NCBI GenBank assembly: GCA_044220635.1
Contig: JBGAQP010000005.1
Coordinates: forward strand, 1-64,000
Direction: 5' to 3'
DNA from: JBGAQP01 sp044220635
Lineage (GTDB): Bacteria > Pseudomonadota > Gammaproteobacteria > Burkholderiales > Usitatibacteraceae
DNA length: 64,000 nt
The translations under genes and the position numbers were made by a program. The notes under the pieces are model-generated. The model did no database searches. It had not been told where the DNA came from and saw only the letters and a list, made by a program, of their open reading frames with translations. Shown here in pieces: positions 29,101 through 37,776 of this stretch (position 1 is the stretch's first letter; the number at the start of each line of letters is the position of its first letter).

Positions 29101-29676
29101 GTCGCGGGCGGTCCCACCTCGCTCGACGGATCGATCTTCAACGCGCGGCTGCTCTCGGTCGCCAACGGCCAGACGCTCGGCGGCCCGTACGTGAAGCCCG
29201 CGCCGATCACCGACGAGGGCGCGGTGACGATGGCCTTCACGGACGCGACGCGCGGCACGTTGGTGTGGCCCGGGGGATCGATCCCGATCGAGCGCTTCAA
29301 CATCGTGACCGGGGGGCTCGCGGCGCAACCGCAGGTGAACCAGCCCGAGTCCGGGTGGTGGTGGAACGCCGCGGAGGACGGGAGAGGATTCTTCATCGAG
29401 TGGCAGAACGGCTGGGCGGACCTCGCCGGCTACATGTACGACGACGCGGGCAACCCGATCTGGTACATCTCGGTCTACGCGACACCCAACCCGCTCGCTT
29501 TCGGCGGCAACTGGTGGCAGTACGGCAACGGGCAGACGCTCTCGGGCGCGTACCGGCCCGCGACGCGCGTGAACGAGAACGTGGCCCCCGTGACGGTGCA
29601 GTTCTCGGGGCCGGAGACCGCGATCATGACGCTGCCGGGCGGGCGCACCACGACCCTCACGCGCTACCGGTTCTAG
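26191..29676 (+). CDS. Secreted RCC1-repeat protein D, 14 blades
   Basis: This 1161-residue protein starts at ATG 26191, only 13 bases after gene C, with GAGAGGAC upstream. It has a signal sequence (FLAALAAAGLIAGGVDA) and 14 RCC1 blades. The seventh and eighth blades have Phe in place of the second Trp (LGFGYN, VGFGKN), close to the predicted border between two seven-bladed propellers. The linker domain (VTFRAQDQGTVASVYVFA) and the GWWWN double repeat from residue ~931 complete it. The last 98 bases of conserved coding sequence match gene B exactly (29551-29648). Genes A to D are probably one transcription unit. Confidence 0.87.
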   Translation: MPAKSPSIASPRILRSLLRRFLAALAAAGLIAGGVDAATPQLCTGGAHSLALRSDGRVLAWGWDGFGQLGQGRLLFRAAAAQVTSLSGIRSVSSRFGGHALAVASDGRLHAWGSNDNGQLGDGTRIYRGNSVVTALVSGVSAASAGGGFSMALAQDGTVWSWGANQYGMLGDGTTTPRATPARVAGLTDIVAISAANYHALALRRDGTVWAWGRNSYGQLGTGGTTDSLRPVQVPGLTNAVGISAANGWSVAVRGDGTVWAWGRNNLAQLGVAGIPARATPAAIPGLTQVVSVSALGAHGLALRLDSTVWGWGNNGWGQLGLGPGTASATPRAPVAIPSLAGILAISAGDQHSLVLRTDGAVLGFGYNAWGELGLDNARYPYLESPAAIPGASGAAGLNAGFEVSFLVVRGSVVGFGKNNYQQLASGLATPQNQTTPLLVPALDGVASIACGMFASYAVKADGTLWAWGDNEWAAMGDGTFVSRSTPARVAGVPAITRVSAAYSSYASNDEPHHVLALDQSGRVWAWGANTSGQLGTGGGSSMVPVAVTSLPVIAEVAAGAYHSLARDAQGRAWAWGNNGNGELGDGTTTGRTTPVQVPGLATVTHVAAGWNWSLATTADGRAWSWGEDYRGQLGTGASADQHAPVALPTLAGVQAIAAGSDHGLAVLGDGSLWAWGNNGSGAVGDGTGTDRVRPVRIAPAASTLTAVAGNGFSLASIPGGGALAWGFNFNGELGDGTLATRFAPQLVLGAGGSGYLALSLDAPLQVPAGKIAAFPLVASGSATDAAANVSASVTFRAQDQGTVASVYVFALAPPAIVRPAAGDGEPLAAGKAVPREGAKADAPACVLAQLNASGQLQAVSASGLQAYVSGVLSAQGQAVTVLDGVPTSQVAGATFYVGYGANGQAMLDAGTNRSVASIQGSVECKPQAPQTGWWWNPAEGGRGFSIETSGNRLFMAAYLYDVSGRASWLVAGGPTSLDGSIFNARLLSVANGQTLGGPYVKPAPITDEGAVTMAFTDATRGTLVWPGGSIPIERFNIVTGGLAAQPQVNQPESGWWWNAAEDGRGFFIEWQNGWADLAGYMYDDAGNPIWYISVYATPNPLAFGGNWWQYGNGQTLSGAYRPATRVNENVAPVTVQFSGPETAIMTLPGGRTTTLTRYRF

Positions 29677-29712
29677 CGGCCAAGGGTAAACTTCGGGGCT
29701 GGGAGACCTCGA

Positions 29713-32700
29713 ATGATGCGCATCCGCCCGCTGTTCGCCCCGCTGATCGGCCTGTTCGTCGTTCTCGCGGGCCTTCCCGCGTCCGGCGCGGACCGCGCCG
29801 CCGAGATCGTGAGCCTGGAAGGCCGCGGCGAATTTCGCGAGGCCCAGCAGGCGAGCTGGAGCCTCGCCAAGGTCAGGCAGGAGCTCTTCCCGACGAATTT
29901 CGTGCGCACGGGCGACCTTTCGCGCATGGCGGTGCTCTTCGTCGACCGCACGCAGGTGCGCCTCGCCCCCAACAGCGTGCTGCAGATCAAGGAAGCCGGC
30001 GGCACCCGCGACGCGAAGACGATCCTCAACCTCAACTCCGGGCGCAGCTGGGTGCAGTCGAAGACCGCGCCCAGGGGGCTGGTGATGGAAACGCCCTCGG
30101 CGCTCGCCGCGATCCGCGGCACCGACTGGGAAATGGCGGTGGACGCCGAAGGGCGCGCCACGCTCTCGGTGTTCAGCGGCGAGGTCGAACTATCCAACGA
30201 GCACGGATCGGTCGTCGTGAACCGCGGCGAGCAGGCGCGCGCCGAGAAGGGCAAGGCGCCGGTGAAGCTCCTGGTGACGGTCTCGCGCGAGCGCGTGCAG
30301 TGGGTTTCCTCCGTGACGGTGGATCCGGAGCGCTACGCGGAGACGCGCGGCGCGGGCCGGCCCGAGGCGGCGCCGGTGCAGGCGGTCGTGGCGCTCGTGC
30401 GCGAGCAGCGCCTCGCGGAAGCGTACGCGAGGCTGCGGGCCGCGATCGCGGGCGAGGCCGGGGGCGTGGCGGTCGCGCACCTGCTGCTCGCCGATTTCGA
30501 GGCCTATCGCGGCGAGCTCGCCGCGGCGAACGCAGCGCTCGCCGCCGCGATGCCGCGCTTTCCGGGCGACGAGCGCTTCGCGGCGGGCCTCGCGCGCATG
30601 GCGCTGCTCGACGGCGAGAGCGCCCGGTCGCTCGAGCTCGCGCGCGCCGCCGCGGCGCGCTCCGCGCGGTCCGTCGAAGCCTGGCTCGCCGTCGGGGACG
30701 CGGCGCGGCTCGAGGGTCTCGCGAAGGAATCGGCGGACGCCTACCAGAGCGCCATCGACCTCGCGGCGGGCGACGCGCGGGGCTGGCACGGCCTGGGCGT
30801 GGTCGAGGGCGAGCGCGAGAACCTGCGGCGCGCGAAATCGCTGCTCGGCAAGGCCCGGGAGCTCGATCCCGGGCGCGCGGAGACCGCGGCGGAGCTGGGC
30901 ACGGTGTCCACGCTCGCCGGCAACCTGGAAGAGGCGAGGGCGGCCTTCGGGCAGGCGCTCGAGCGCTCGCCCGATCATTACGTGGCCTGGACGGGCCTCG
31001 GGATCCTCGAGCTTCGCAGCGGCCGCCTCGAGGCGGCCACGCAGGCGCTGCTCAAGGCCTCGCTCGTCGAGCCGAACTACTCGCGCGCTCACCTCTACCT
31101 CGCGGCGGCCCACTACCAGGCCGAGCGGCGCGAGGCCGCGCAGGAGGAGCTGCGCCGCGCCGCGGAAACCGACCCGCGCGATCCGATGCCGCACCTCATG
31201 GCGGGGATCATCCACCTCGACGCGATCGAGCCCGTGGCGGCCGCCCGCGAGGCGCGCGAGGCGCTCGTGCGGCTGCCCTACCTCAAGTCGCCCAGCGCGA
31301 TCGCCGACAACCAGAAGGGCATCGCCAACGTGGGCAGCGCGCTCGCCTTCATGGGGCTCGAGGCCTGGTCGAGGAGCAGCGCGCAGGATTCCTACCTGCC
31401 ATTCTGGGGCGCGAGCCACCTGTTCCTCGCCGACCGCTACCCGGGCGAGTTCGCGCGCCGCTCCGAGCTCATGCAGGGCTTCGTCACGGAGCCCACCGCC
31501 TTCGGCGCCTCGAACCGCTTCCAGTCGCTCGTGCCCTCGCCCGGGCACCACGCGACCGCCGCGGCGCATTACAGCCGCAGCGACGACAATGCGCTCACGG
31601 AAGCGGTCTTCAACGCGAACGGCATGGACAGTTCCGTCTTCCCGGCGAGCTATTTCGTCGAGGCGATCGGCTCGCGTTACACGCCGCGCAGCAACCCCTT
31701 CGAGGCTACGGGCAGGACATTCACCGCGGCGGCGGGGGCGAAGCCCGCCCACGACCTGTCGCTCTTCGTCTACGCGAACCGCCTCGACATCGATTCCGAC
31801 ATCGGCCGCCCGGGTGAGACGGGCGACTTCATCCACATCGAGGGCGCGTCCTCGCGCCTCGACGTCGGCGCGCGCTACGCGCGTTCCGCGGACGAGGCCT
31901 TCTGGCTGAAGGCCGGGGCGACCCGGGAGGACTCGACCGCCCGGACCCTGTCGGGGATCTACCTGCCGGAATTCGCGCTCGTGCAGCAATCGGACTTCCA
32001 GATCGAGCCGCAGGCGAGCGACGCCGCCTTCCGCCACACCAGGCGCCGGGCCGACGGCTTCGAGTTCACCTGGGGCGCGGAGACCTCGCGCGAGGACTTC
32101 CGCGGCCGGCTGGTGCGCGATTCGGGCATCCGCTTCCCCGACACGGTGGTCTACCGCGACAGCCTCGACGAGCGCGACCTCGACAAGTCGCGCTCCGTCT
32201 ACGCGATCGCGCGCGTCGCGGGAGCCGGGGCCACCGGGGAGTTCGGCGCCGTCTGGCGCGACTACCGGAAGGACCGCGACATCCTCGCGACCTTCGAGTC
32301 GGGCACCGTGCCCGGCGACGAGCACTACCGGCGCCGCGGCACGGACCTGCGCGGCGGCCTCGTCTGGCGCCCCGCCGAGGGCCACGGGGTGCGCCTCGCC
32401 TGCCTGCGCTGGCTCCGGCCCATCGCGCTCGACTCGCTCATGCCCGTCGCGGTGGCGGGCGTGCCGATCGACGACCAGCTCGTGCTCCCGGGGGGTGAGA
32501 TGCGCCAGTGCCGCGCCCAGTGGGAGTGGACGATCTCGCCGCGCGCGTTCGCGACGATGCACTACCAGGAAGCGCGGGTGGAGAATCTCTACTCGCCGCT
32601 CATCGGGCCCCTCAACGCCCGGCGCGACATCACCAACCTCGACCGGCTGCGCAACCGCGTGCTCACGCCCCCCGGCCGGCCCGACGAGCTCGAGGACCTG

Positions 32701-33102
32701 CCCGTGTATTCCACCGGCCTCGCGAAACGCTTCCACGCGGCCTACGAGCGCACCCTCGGGGAATCGGCGGCGCTGAGGATGCACTACGAGTACCAGGAGA
32801 GCGAGAATCGCGGCCCGTTCTACGCCGGCCTGCGCATCCCCTACCTGCCGCGACACCACGCCGACATCGGCCTTACCTGGTCGCCGGGCTGGCGCAGCTT
32901 CGTGACCGTCGCCGGGGCCTGGCGGAGCGTCCGCTACGCGGACGAGGGAAATTTCGTCGCGCTCCAGCAGGGCTGGGACGCGCTGGTCAAGGTCTACGTG
33001 GAGAGCGCGGACAAGCGCTGGGCCGTCGAGGCCTTCGCCTACAACCTCCTCAAGAAAGAGTATTCCGACGTCTTCGGCGTCATCCTGAGCTGGCGTTTCT
33101 GA
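29713..33102 (+). CDS. FecR domain / TPR / outer-membrane beta-barrel protein
   Basis: This 1129-residue protein has a signal peptide (about 1-26). A FecR-type domain follows (about 35-190: FVRTGDLSRMAVLFVDRTQVRLAPNSVLQI, ETPSALAAIRGTDWEM, FSGEVELSNEHGSVVV). Tetratricopeptide repeats occupy about 200-520. The C-terminal half resembles a TonB-receptor-like outer-membrane barrel, rich in alternating strands, with aromatic residues near the end and a terminal Phe (VILSWRF). Known FecR-domain proteins sense or scaffold at the envelope. One chain holding FecR, TPR and barrel would span periplasm and outer membrane. It lies 36 bases after RCC1 gene D and seven before a CHASE2 cyclase, a common genomic partner of FecR-domain genes. 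Confidence 0.8.
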   Translation: MMRIRPLFAPLIGLFVVLAGLPASGADRAAEIVSLEGRGEFREAQQASWSLAKVRQELFPTNFVRTGDLSRMAVLFVDRTQVRLAPNSVLQIKEAGGTRDAKTILNLNSGRSWVQSKTAPRGLVMETPSALAAIRGTDWEMAVDAEGRATLSVFSGEVELSNEHGSVVVNRGEQARAEKGKAPVKLLVTVSRERVQWVSSVTVDPERYAETRGAGRPEAAPVQAVVALVREQRLAEAYARLRAAIAGEAGGVAVAHLLLADFEAYRGELAAANAALAAAMPRFPGDERFAAGLARMALLDGESARSLELARAAAARSARSVEAWLAVGDAARLEGLAKESADAYQSAIDLAAGDARGWHGLGVVEGERENLRRAKSLLGKARELDPGRAETAAELGTVSTLAGNLEEARAAFGQALERSPDHYVAWTGLGILELRSGRLEAATQALLKASLVEPNYSRAHLYLAAAHYQAERREAAQEELRRAAETDPRDPMPHLMAGIIHLDAIEPVAAAREAREALVRLPYLKSPSAIADNQKGIANVGSALAFMGLEAWSRSSAQDSYLPFWGASHLFLADRYPGEFARRSELMQGFVTEPTAFGASNRFQSLVPSPGHHATAAAHYSRSDDNALTEAVFNANGMDSSVFPASYFVEAIGSRYTPRSNPFEATGRTFTAAAGAKPAHDLSLFVYANRLDIDSDIGRPGETGDFIHIEGASSRLDVGARYARSADEAFWLKAGATREDSTARTLSGIYLPEFALVQQSDFQIEPQASDAAFRHTRRRADGFEFTWGAETSREDFRGRLVRDSGIRFPDTVVYRDSLDERDLDKSRSVYAIARVAGAGATGEFGAVWRDYRKDRDILATFESGTVPGDEHYRRRGTDLRGGLVWRPAEGHGVRLACLRWLRPIALDSLMPVAVAGVPIDDQLVLPGGEMRQCRAQWEWTISPRAFATMHYQEARVENLYSPLIGPLNARRDITNLDRLRNRVLTPPGRPDELEDLPVYSTGLAKRFHAAYERTLGESAALRMHYEYQESENRGPFYAGLRIPYLPRHHADIGLTWSPGWRSFVTVAGAWRSVRYADEGNFVALQQGWDALVKVYVESADKRWAVEAFAYNLLKKEYSDVFGVILSWRF

Positions 33103-33109
33103 CGCGGCG

Positions 33110-35140
33110 ATGCGCGGCTTCCTCGCCACCGCCTCCGCGCTGCTGCGCCGCCCGGCCGGGGAGCCGGGTTCCGGGGTGCCCTGGCGGCTCGCCGCCGCGG
33201 TCGCCTCCGGCCTCTTCGCGCTGATCGCCGCGCTCTCGTTCTCCGCGGCGTGGAGGAGCCTCGAGCTCAAGGGCTTCGACGCGCTCTCGGTGGCCACGGC
33301 GACGGGCAAGTCGCAGTTGCCGATCACGATCGTGGGCATCGACGAGGCCTCCTTCGCCGAGGTCGGGCGGCAGTGGCCCTGGCCGCGCGGACTGCACGCG
33401 AAGCTCCTCGACCAGCTCGCGGCCTCGGGCGCGCTCGTCGTGGTCTTCGACGTGGTGCTCGCGGAATCCTCGAGCGAGGCCGAGGACCGCGCGCTCGCGG
33501 AAGCGGTGCGTGCGAGCGGCAACGTCGTCATGGCCGCGGACATGGCCTACCAGGAGTCGGCCTACGCGCGCCAGTGGATGCGCGTGGACCCGCACCCCTG
33601 GTTCCGCGCCGCGGGCGCGCGCACGGGGCTCGCGACCGTCACGCTCGACCGCGACCTCGTGGTGCGCAGCCTTCCCGAGGGCGGCGACATCCTCTGGCGC
33701 GAGATCGTGCGCAAGGCGAACGAACGCGCCCCGGGGCTCATCAAGGAGCCCGATCCCATTCCCGGCGCGATGATCCGCTACGCGGGGCCGGACCACACCT
33801 TTCCCTTCGTCTCCTACTATCAGGCGCTCGCCGCCGACACGCACCTGCCGCCGGGCGCCTTCCAGGACCAGATCGTGATCGTGGGACGCGACGTGAAGGC
33901 CTCCACGGACGCGCAGGCCGCGCAGGCCGACCTCTTCGCCACGCCCTTCACCGCGGGCACGGGCTGGCTCACGCCGGGCGCGGAGGTGCACGCGAACATC
34001 CTCGAGACCGCGATCTCGGGGCGCGCGGTCGTGCCGGTCGCCGAGGCCTGGCGCCTCGCGCTCATCGCGCTCGCCGCCGCGCTCTCCGCGCTCGCGATGC
34101 GGCGCTGGCGGCCGATCCTCGGCCTCGCCGCGGGCCTCGCGCTCGGGGCGGCGGTCGTCGCCGGGGGATACTGGCTCTTCGCCGAGCGTTCCCTGTGGCT
34201 GCCGGTGGCGGGGGCGCTCGCGGCGATCGCGGCGACCTACGTCGCCTTCGGCGGCATCGCCTTCCTCGCCGAGAGCCGCCGCCGCGCCGAGGTGCGCCGC
34301 GCCTTCTCGCTCTATGTGTCCCCGGAAGTCGTCGACCACGTGCTCGCCCATCCCGAGCGGCTCAAGCTCGGCGGCGAGCGCCGGCGCATCACCGCGCTCT
34401 TCACGGACCTCGCGGGCTTCACGACGATCAGCGAGAAGCACGGGCCCGAGGAGGTCGCGCGGGTGCTGCAGCAGCATTTCACGCGCGCCTCCGACATCGT
34501 CAAGCGCCGGCGCGGCACGCTCACGCAGTTCATCGGCGACGCGCTCATGGCGATCTGGGGCGCGCCCCTCGACGATGCGGAGCACGCGGCCCACGCCTGC
34601 CTCGCGGCGCGCGAGATGCAGGCGGACATGGAGCTGCTTCGCCGGGAGCTCCGGGAGCAGGGTCTGCCCGAGATCCGCATGCGCGTGGGGCTGCACAGCT
34701 GCGACGCGGTGGTCGGCAACCTCGGCGCCGCGGACCGCTTCGCCTACACCGCGATCGGCGACGGCGTGAACCTCGCTTCCCGGCTCGAGGGCGTGAACAA
34801 GCTCTTCGGGACGGGAATCCTGCTGAGCGGGGAGACGGCAGGCGCACTGCCGCCGGGAGAGCCCCTGCGGAGCGTCGGGCGCGTCATCGTCAAGGGCAAG
34901 AGCGAGCCCGTGGACGTCTTCACCTTCGACGACGACGAGACGGTGCGGCGGCTCTCCGCCGAGGGCCTCGAGGCCTACGGCCGCCGCGACTGGGACGGCG
35001 CCGAGCGCGCCTTCGGCGCCATCGCGCAGCGCCGCGACGGCGACGGCGTGGCGCGGCACTACCTCGGCCTCATCGCCGGCTACCGCCGCGACCCTCCCGC
35101 CGCCGGCTGGACCCCCGCCGAATCCCTCGACAAGCTCTGA
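33110..35140 (+). CDS. CHASE2-domain adenylate/guanylate cyclase
   Basis: This 676-residue inner-membrane sensor has an N-terminal helix and a periplasmic CHASE2 domain (about 55-310, ITIVGIDEASFAEVGRQWPWPR and VVFDVVLAE). Three membrane helices lie at about 310-395. A class III cyclase domain (about 420-590) has both metal Asp (LFTDLAGFTT and FIGDALMAIWG) and the catalytic Asn/Arg segment AIGDGVNLASRLE. It should make cAMP or cGMP in response to a periplasmic signal. One conserved turn reads GLHSCDAVVGN instead of the usual His-Thr-Gly-Glu/Pro pattern. A short TPR-like tail follows. Its TGA touches the first base of repeat 2. Pairing with the upstream FecR gene suggests a signalling couple. 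Confidence 0.88.
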   Translation: MRGFLATASALLRRPAGEPGSGVPWRLAAAVASGLFALIAALSFSAAWRSLELKGFDALSVATATGKSQLPITIVGIDEASFAEVGRQWPWPRGLHAKLLDQLAASGALVVVFDVVLAESSSEAEDRALAEAVRASGNVVMAADMAYQESAYARQWMRVDPHPWFRAAGARTGLATVTLDRDLVVRSLPEGGDILWREIVRKANERAPGLIKEPDPIPGAMIRYAGPDHTFPFVSYYQALAADTHLPPGAFQDQIVIVGRDVKASTDAQAAQADLFATPFTAGTGWLTPGAEVHANILETAISGRAVVPVAEAWRLALIALAAALSALAMRRWRPILGLAAGLALGAAVVAGGYWLFAERSLWLPVAGALAAIAATYVAFGGIAFLAESRRRAEVRRAFSLYVSPEVVDHVLAHPERLKLGGERRRITALFTDLAGFTTISEKHGPEEVARVLQQHFTRASDIVKRRRGTLTQFIGDALMAIWGAPLDDAEHAAHACLAAREMQADMELLRRELREQGLPEIRMRVGLHSCDAVVGNLGAADRFAYTAIGDGVNLASRLEGVNKLFGTGILLSGETAGALPPGEPLRSVGRVIVKGKSEPVDVFTFDDDETVRRLSAEGLEAYGRRDWDGAERAFGAIAQRRDGDGVARHYLGLIAGYRRDPPAAGWTPAESLDKL

Positions 35141-35211
35141 AAATGGGGACAGTCCCCATTTAAACCTTGTAACACGTATTACATCGATTAAATGGGGACT
35201 GTCCCCATTTT
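35140..35211. repeat. REPIN-like inverted repeat 2
   Basis: Perfect 23-base arms (35140-35162 and 35189-35211) carry the core GGGGACAGTCCCC. They flank an inner near-palindrome TGTAACACGTATTACA. The element starts at the cyclase stop codon. It shares the CTTGTAAC element and the core with repeats 1 and 3. Confidence 0.85.
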
Positions 35212-35266
35212 CCGGATTCTTTGGTATGGTGGTGCGCATACCTAGAAGTACAACCGCGACAACACG

Positions 35267-37678
35267 ATGCGCACGCCCCTTGGGCGCCTCTTCATTGGCG
35301 CCGTCTCCGCCTCCTTGTGCCTCGCGGCCGCGCCGGCCGCGGCGCAATCCCCCACCCCTTTTCCCCAGGTCGCCTTCGGCGGCTTCCACGGCTGCGCGCT
35401 TTCCGCCGCGGGCGCGGTGAGCTGCTGGGGCGAAAACACGCGCGGCCAGCTCGGCGACGGCTCGGGGGTCGACAAGCGCAGCACGCCGAAGGGCGTGACA
35501 GGGCTCGGCAGCGGCGTGGCAGCGATCGCCTCGGGCTACCTGCACAGCTGCGCGCTCACGACCGCCGGCGGCGTTCGCTGCTGGGGCGAGAACGCCTCGG
35601 GCCAGCTCGGCGACGGCACGCTGACGCGGCGCACGACGCCTTCCACCGTCTTCGGGCTCTCGAGCGGAGTCGTCGCGATCGCGGCCGGCGGCAACCACAG
35701 CTGCGCGTTGCTCGCGAGCGGAGGGCTGCGCTGCTGGGGCGAGAACGTCTACGGGCAGCTCGGCGCAGGCGACGGGTCCTTCGGCGTGAACCGCAGCAAT
35801 CCCGTCCCCGTGAGCGGATTCTCCACGGGTGCGATCTCGGTTTCCGTTGGCGGGCACCACACCTGCGCGGTCCGGGCCGACGGCACCCTCTGGTGCTGGG
35901 GACAGAACTGGGCGCGGCAACTCGGCACGAGCGCGGTCTCGCGCCCGGAGGACGTGCCGCGGCAGGTGATGCTGCCCTCGGCCGCCGCGAAGGTCTCGCT
36001 CGGCTGGGAGCACAGCTGCGCGTTGCTCGCCTCGGGCGGCGCGATGTGCTGGGGGCTCAACGACCACGGCCAGCTCGGCAACCCGCCCATCGGCACGCCC
36101 ACGACGGGGCCGGTCGACGTGCTGGGGCTCACGGGCGGCGTGGCCGCGATCTCCGCGGGCTACTACCACAACTGCGCGCTCACGACGGGCGGCGGGACGG
36201 TCTGCTGGGGCAGCAATTCCTTCCAGGAGCGCGGCATGCTGGGCGACGGGACGGCGACGGACCGCCTGACGCCGCAGGTCGTCGGTCTCGCAGGCGGCGC
36301 GCTCTTCGTCGAAGCGGGGGCGGGAAACTCCGCCGCCGTGGCGAGCGACGGCTCGGTGCTCGCCTGGGGATCCAATCGCAATGGCGAGGTGGGCGACGGC
36401 ACCTTCATCGACCGCTGGACGCCGCAGCTCGTCTCGGGCATCGACGGCGCGGGCTACCTCGACCTCACGCCCGCGGACGGCCAGCAGCTCCCGGCAACCC
36501 GCGGTGCGGCCTTCCCCGTCGTCTCCACGGCTTCCAACGATGGCAGCGCGGTCTTCGCGACCTCGCGCATCCAGTTCCGAGCCGAGGACCTGGGCAAGAC
36601 GGCGAGCGTCTACGTCTTCGCGCTCGCGCCGCAGGACAAGGTGCGGCCCGCGGCGGGTCCCGTGGCTTCCGAGCCCCTCGTGCTCGCCGGCAAGGCGCGC
36701 GACGACGCGAAGGCCGACCCCGTGCCCTGCGTGCTCGCGCAGCTCACCGCCTCGGGGCAGCTGCAGCAGGTCTCGGCCTCGAACGTGCAGGCCTACGTGA
36801 CGGGCGTGCTCTCGGCGCAGGGCGCCACGGTGAACCTCCTGAACGGCGTGAACCCGGCGAACGTGGCGGGCTCGACCTTTTACGTCGGCTACGGCACGAA
36901 CCCCTCGCAGGCGACCGACGGTGGCAACAACCGCAGCGTCGTCTCGGTGCCCGGGTCCCGCGAGTGCAGGCCGCAGCCGCCGCAGACCGGCTGGTGGTGG
37001 AACCCGGCCGAAGGCGGGCGCGGCTACTCGATCGAGACCTCGGGCAACCGCCTCTTCATGGCGGCCTTTCTCTACGACGCGGGCGGGCGGGCCACCTGGT
37101 CCGTCGCCTCCGGGCCGACGACCTTCGACGGCTCGCTCTTCACGGGGCGGCTCCTCGAGGTCGCCAACGGACAGACGCTCACGGGGGCGTACCGCAAGCC
37201 CGCGCCGATCACGGACCTCGGCTCCGTCACGCTCGCCTTCACGGACGCGACGCGCGGAACGCTCGTCTGGCCGGGCGGGGCCGTTCCCATCGAGCGCTTC
37301 AACATCGTGCCCAACGGCCTGAAGCTCCCCGCGCAGGTCAACCAGCCCGAGACCGGCTGGTGGTGGAATCCGCAGGAGGACGGCCGCGGCTTCTTCATCG
37401 AGTGGCAGGGCGGGAGCGCGGACCTCGCGGGCTACATGTACGACGACGCGGGCAATCCCGTCTGGTACATATCGGTCTTCCCGACGCCGGACCCGCGCCG
37501 CTTCGACGGGACCTGGTGGCTCTACGGCGGCGGCCAGTCGATGACGGGCGCCTATCGCCCCGCCACGCGCATCAACGACAACGTGGGCCCCGCGACCATC
37601 CGGTTCAGCGGCGCCTCGGAAGCGATCCTCACCCTGCCCGGCGGCGCGACCACCCGCTTCACCCGCTACCGCTTCTGA
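35267..37678 (+). CDS. Secreted RCC1-repeat protein E, 7 blades
   Basis: This 803-residue protein has a signal peptide (VSASLCLAAAPAAAQS), then exactly seven RCC1 blades of the Cys-bearing type (HSCALxxxGxVxCWGENxxGQLG), enough for one propeller. The linker domain (IQFRAEDLGKTASVYVFA) and the GWWWN double repeat from residue ~574, ending TRYRF, are shared with proteins A-D. Paired Cys in most blades (SCAL and CWG) could make disulfides, unlike the other four. The gene is bracketed by repeats 2 and 3 and lies apart from the main tandem. It may be an older or separately acquired family member. Confidence 0.87.
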   Translation: MRTPLGRLFIGAVSASLCLAAAPAAAQSPTPFPQVAFGGFHGCALSAAGAVSCWGENTRGQLGDGSGVDKRSTPKGVTGLGSGVAAIASGYLHSCALTTAGGVRCWGENASGQLGDGTLTRRTTPSTVFGLSSGVVAIAAGGNHSCALLASGGLRCWGENVYGQLGAGDGSFGVNRSNPVPVSGFSTGAISVSVGGHHTCAVRADGTLWCWGQNWARQLGTSAVSRPEDVPRQVMLPSAAAKVSLGWEHSCALLASGGAMCWGLNDHGQLGNPPIGTPTTGPVDVLGLTGGVAAISAGYYHNCALTTGGGTVCWGSNSFQERGMLGDGTATDRLTPQVVGLAGGALFVEAGAGNSAAVASDGSVLAWGSNRNGEVGDGTFIDRWTPQLVSGIDGAGYLDLTPADGQQLPATRGAAFPVVSTASNDGSAVFATSRIQFRAEDLGKTASVYVFALAPQDKVRPAAGPVASEPLVLAGKARDDAKADPVPCVLAQLTASGQLQQVSASNVQAYVTGVLSAQGATVNLLNGVNPANVAGSTFYVGYGTNPSQATDGGNNRSVVSVPGSRECRPQPPQTGWWWNPAEGGRGYSIETSGNRLFMAAFLYDAGGRATWSVASGPTTFDGSLFTGRLLEVANGQTLTGAYRKPAPITDLGSVTLAFTDATRGTLVWPGGAVPIERFNIVPNGLKLPAQVNQPETGWWWNPQEDGRGFFIEWQGGSADLAGYMYDDAGNPVWYISVFPTPDPRRFDGTWWLYGGGQSMTGAYRPATRINDNVGPATIRFSGASEAILTLPGGATTRFTRYRF

Positions 37679-37686
37679 GCTTGGTG

Positions 37687-37775
37687 AAATTGGGGACAGT
37701 CCCCATTTAATGCTTGTAATAATCTGACCGGTCACCTGATTGTTACAACGATTAAATGGGGACTGTCCCCATTTT
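37687..37775. repeat. REPIN-like inverted repeat 3
   Basis: The 25-base arms (37687-37711 and 37751-37775, one mismatch) hold the GGGGACAGTCCCC core. An inner stem (TGTAATAATC / GATTGTTACA) surrounds the palindrome TGACCGGTCA. The right arm ends one base before the start codon of the next gene. Confidence 0.85.
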
Positions 37776-37776
37776 C

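Noticed and set aside
15719..29676. Regular ~150-base periodicity that might suggest a CRISPR or satellite array
   Set aside because: The period equals one RCC1 blade of about 50 codons, and the repeats are degenerate and coding.
33080..37735. Very long open frame (1551 codons) on the minus strand opposite the cyclase and RCC1 gene E
   Set aside because: It is an Arg/Glu/Gly-rich antisense shadow produced by the high GC content. The plus-strand genes have clear domains. Similar long frames opposite 2.9-6.9 kb and 18.9-22.7 kb were rejected for the same reason.
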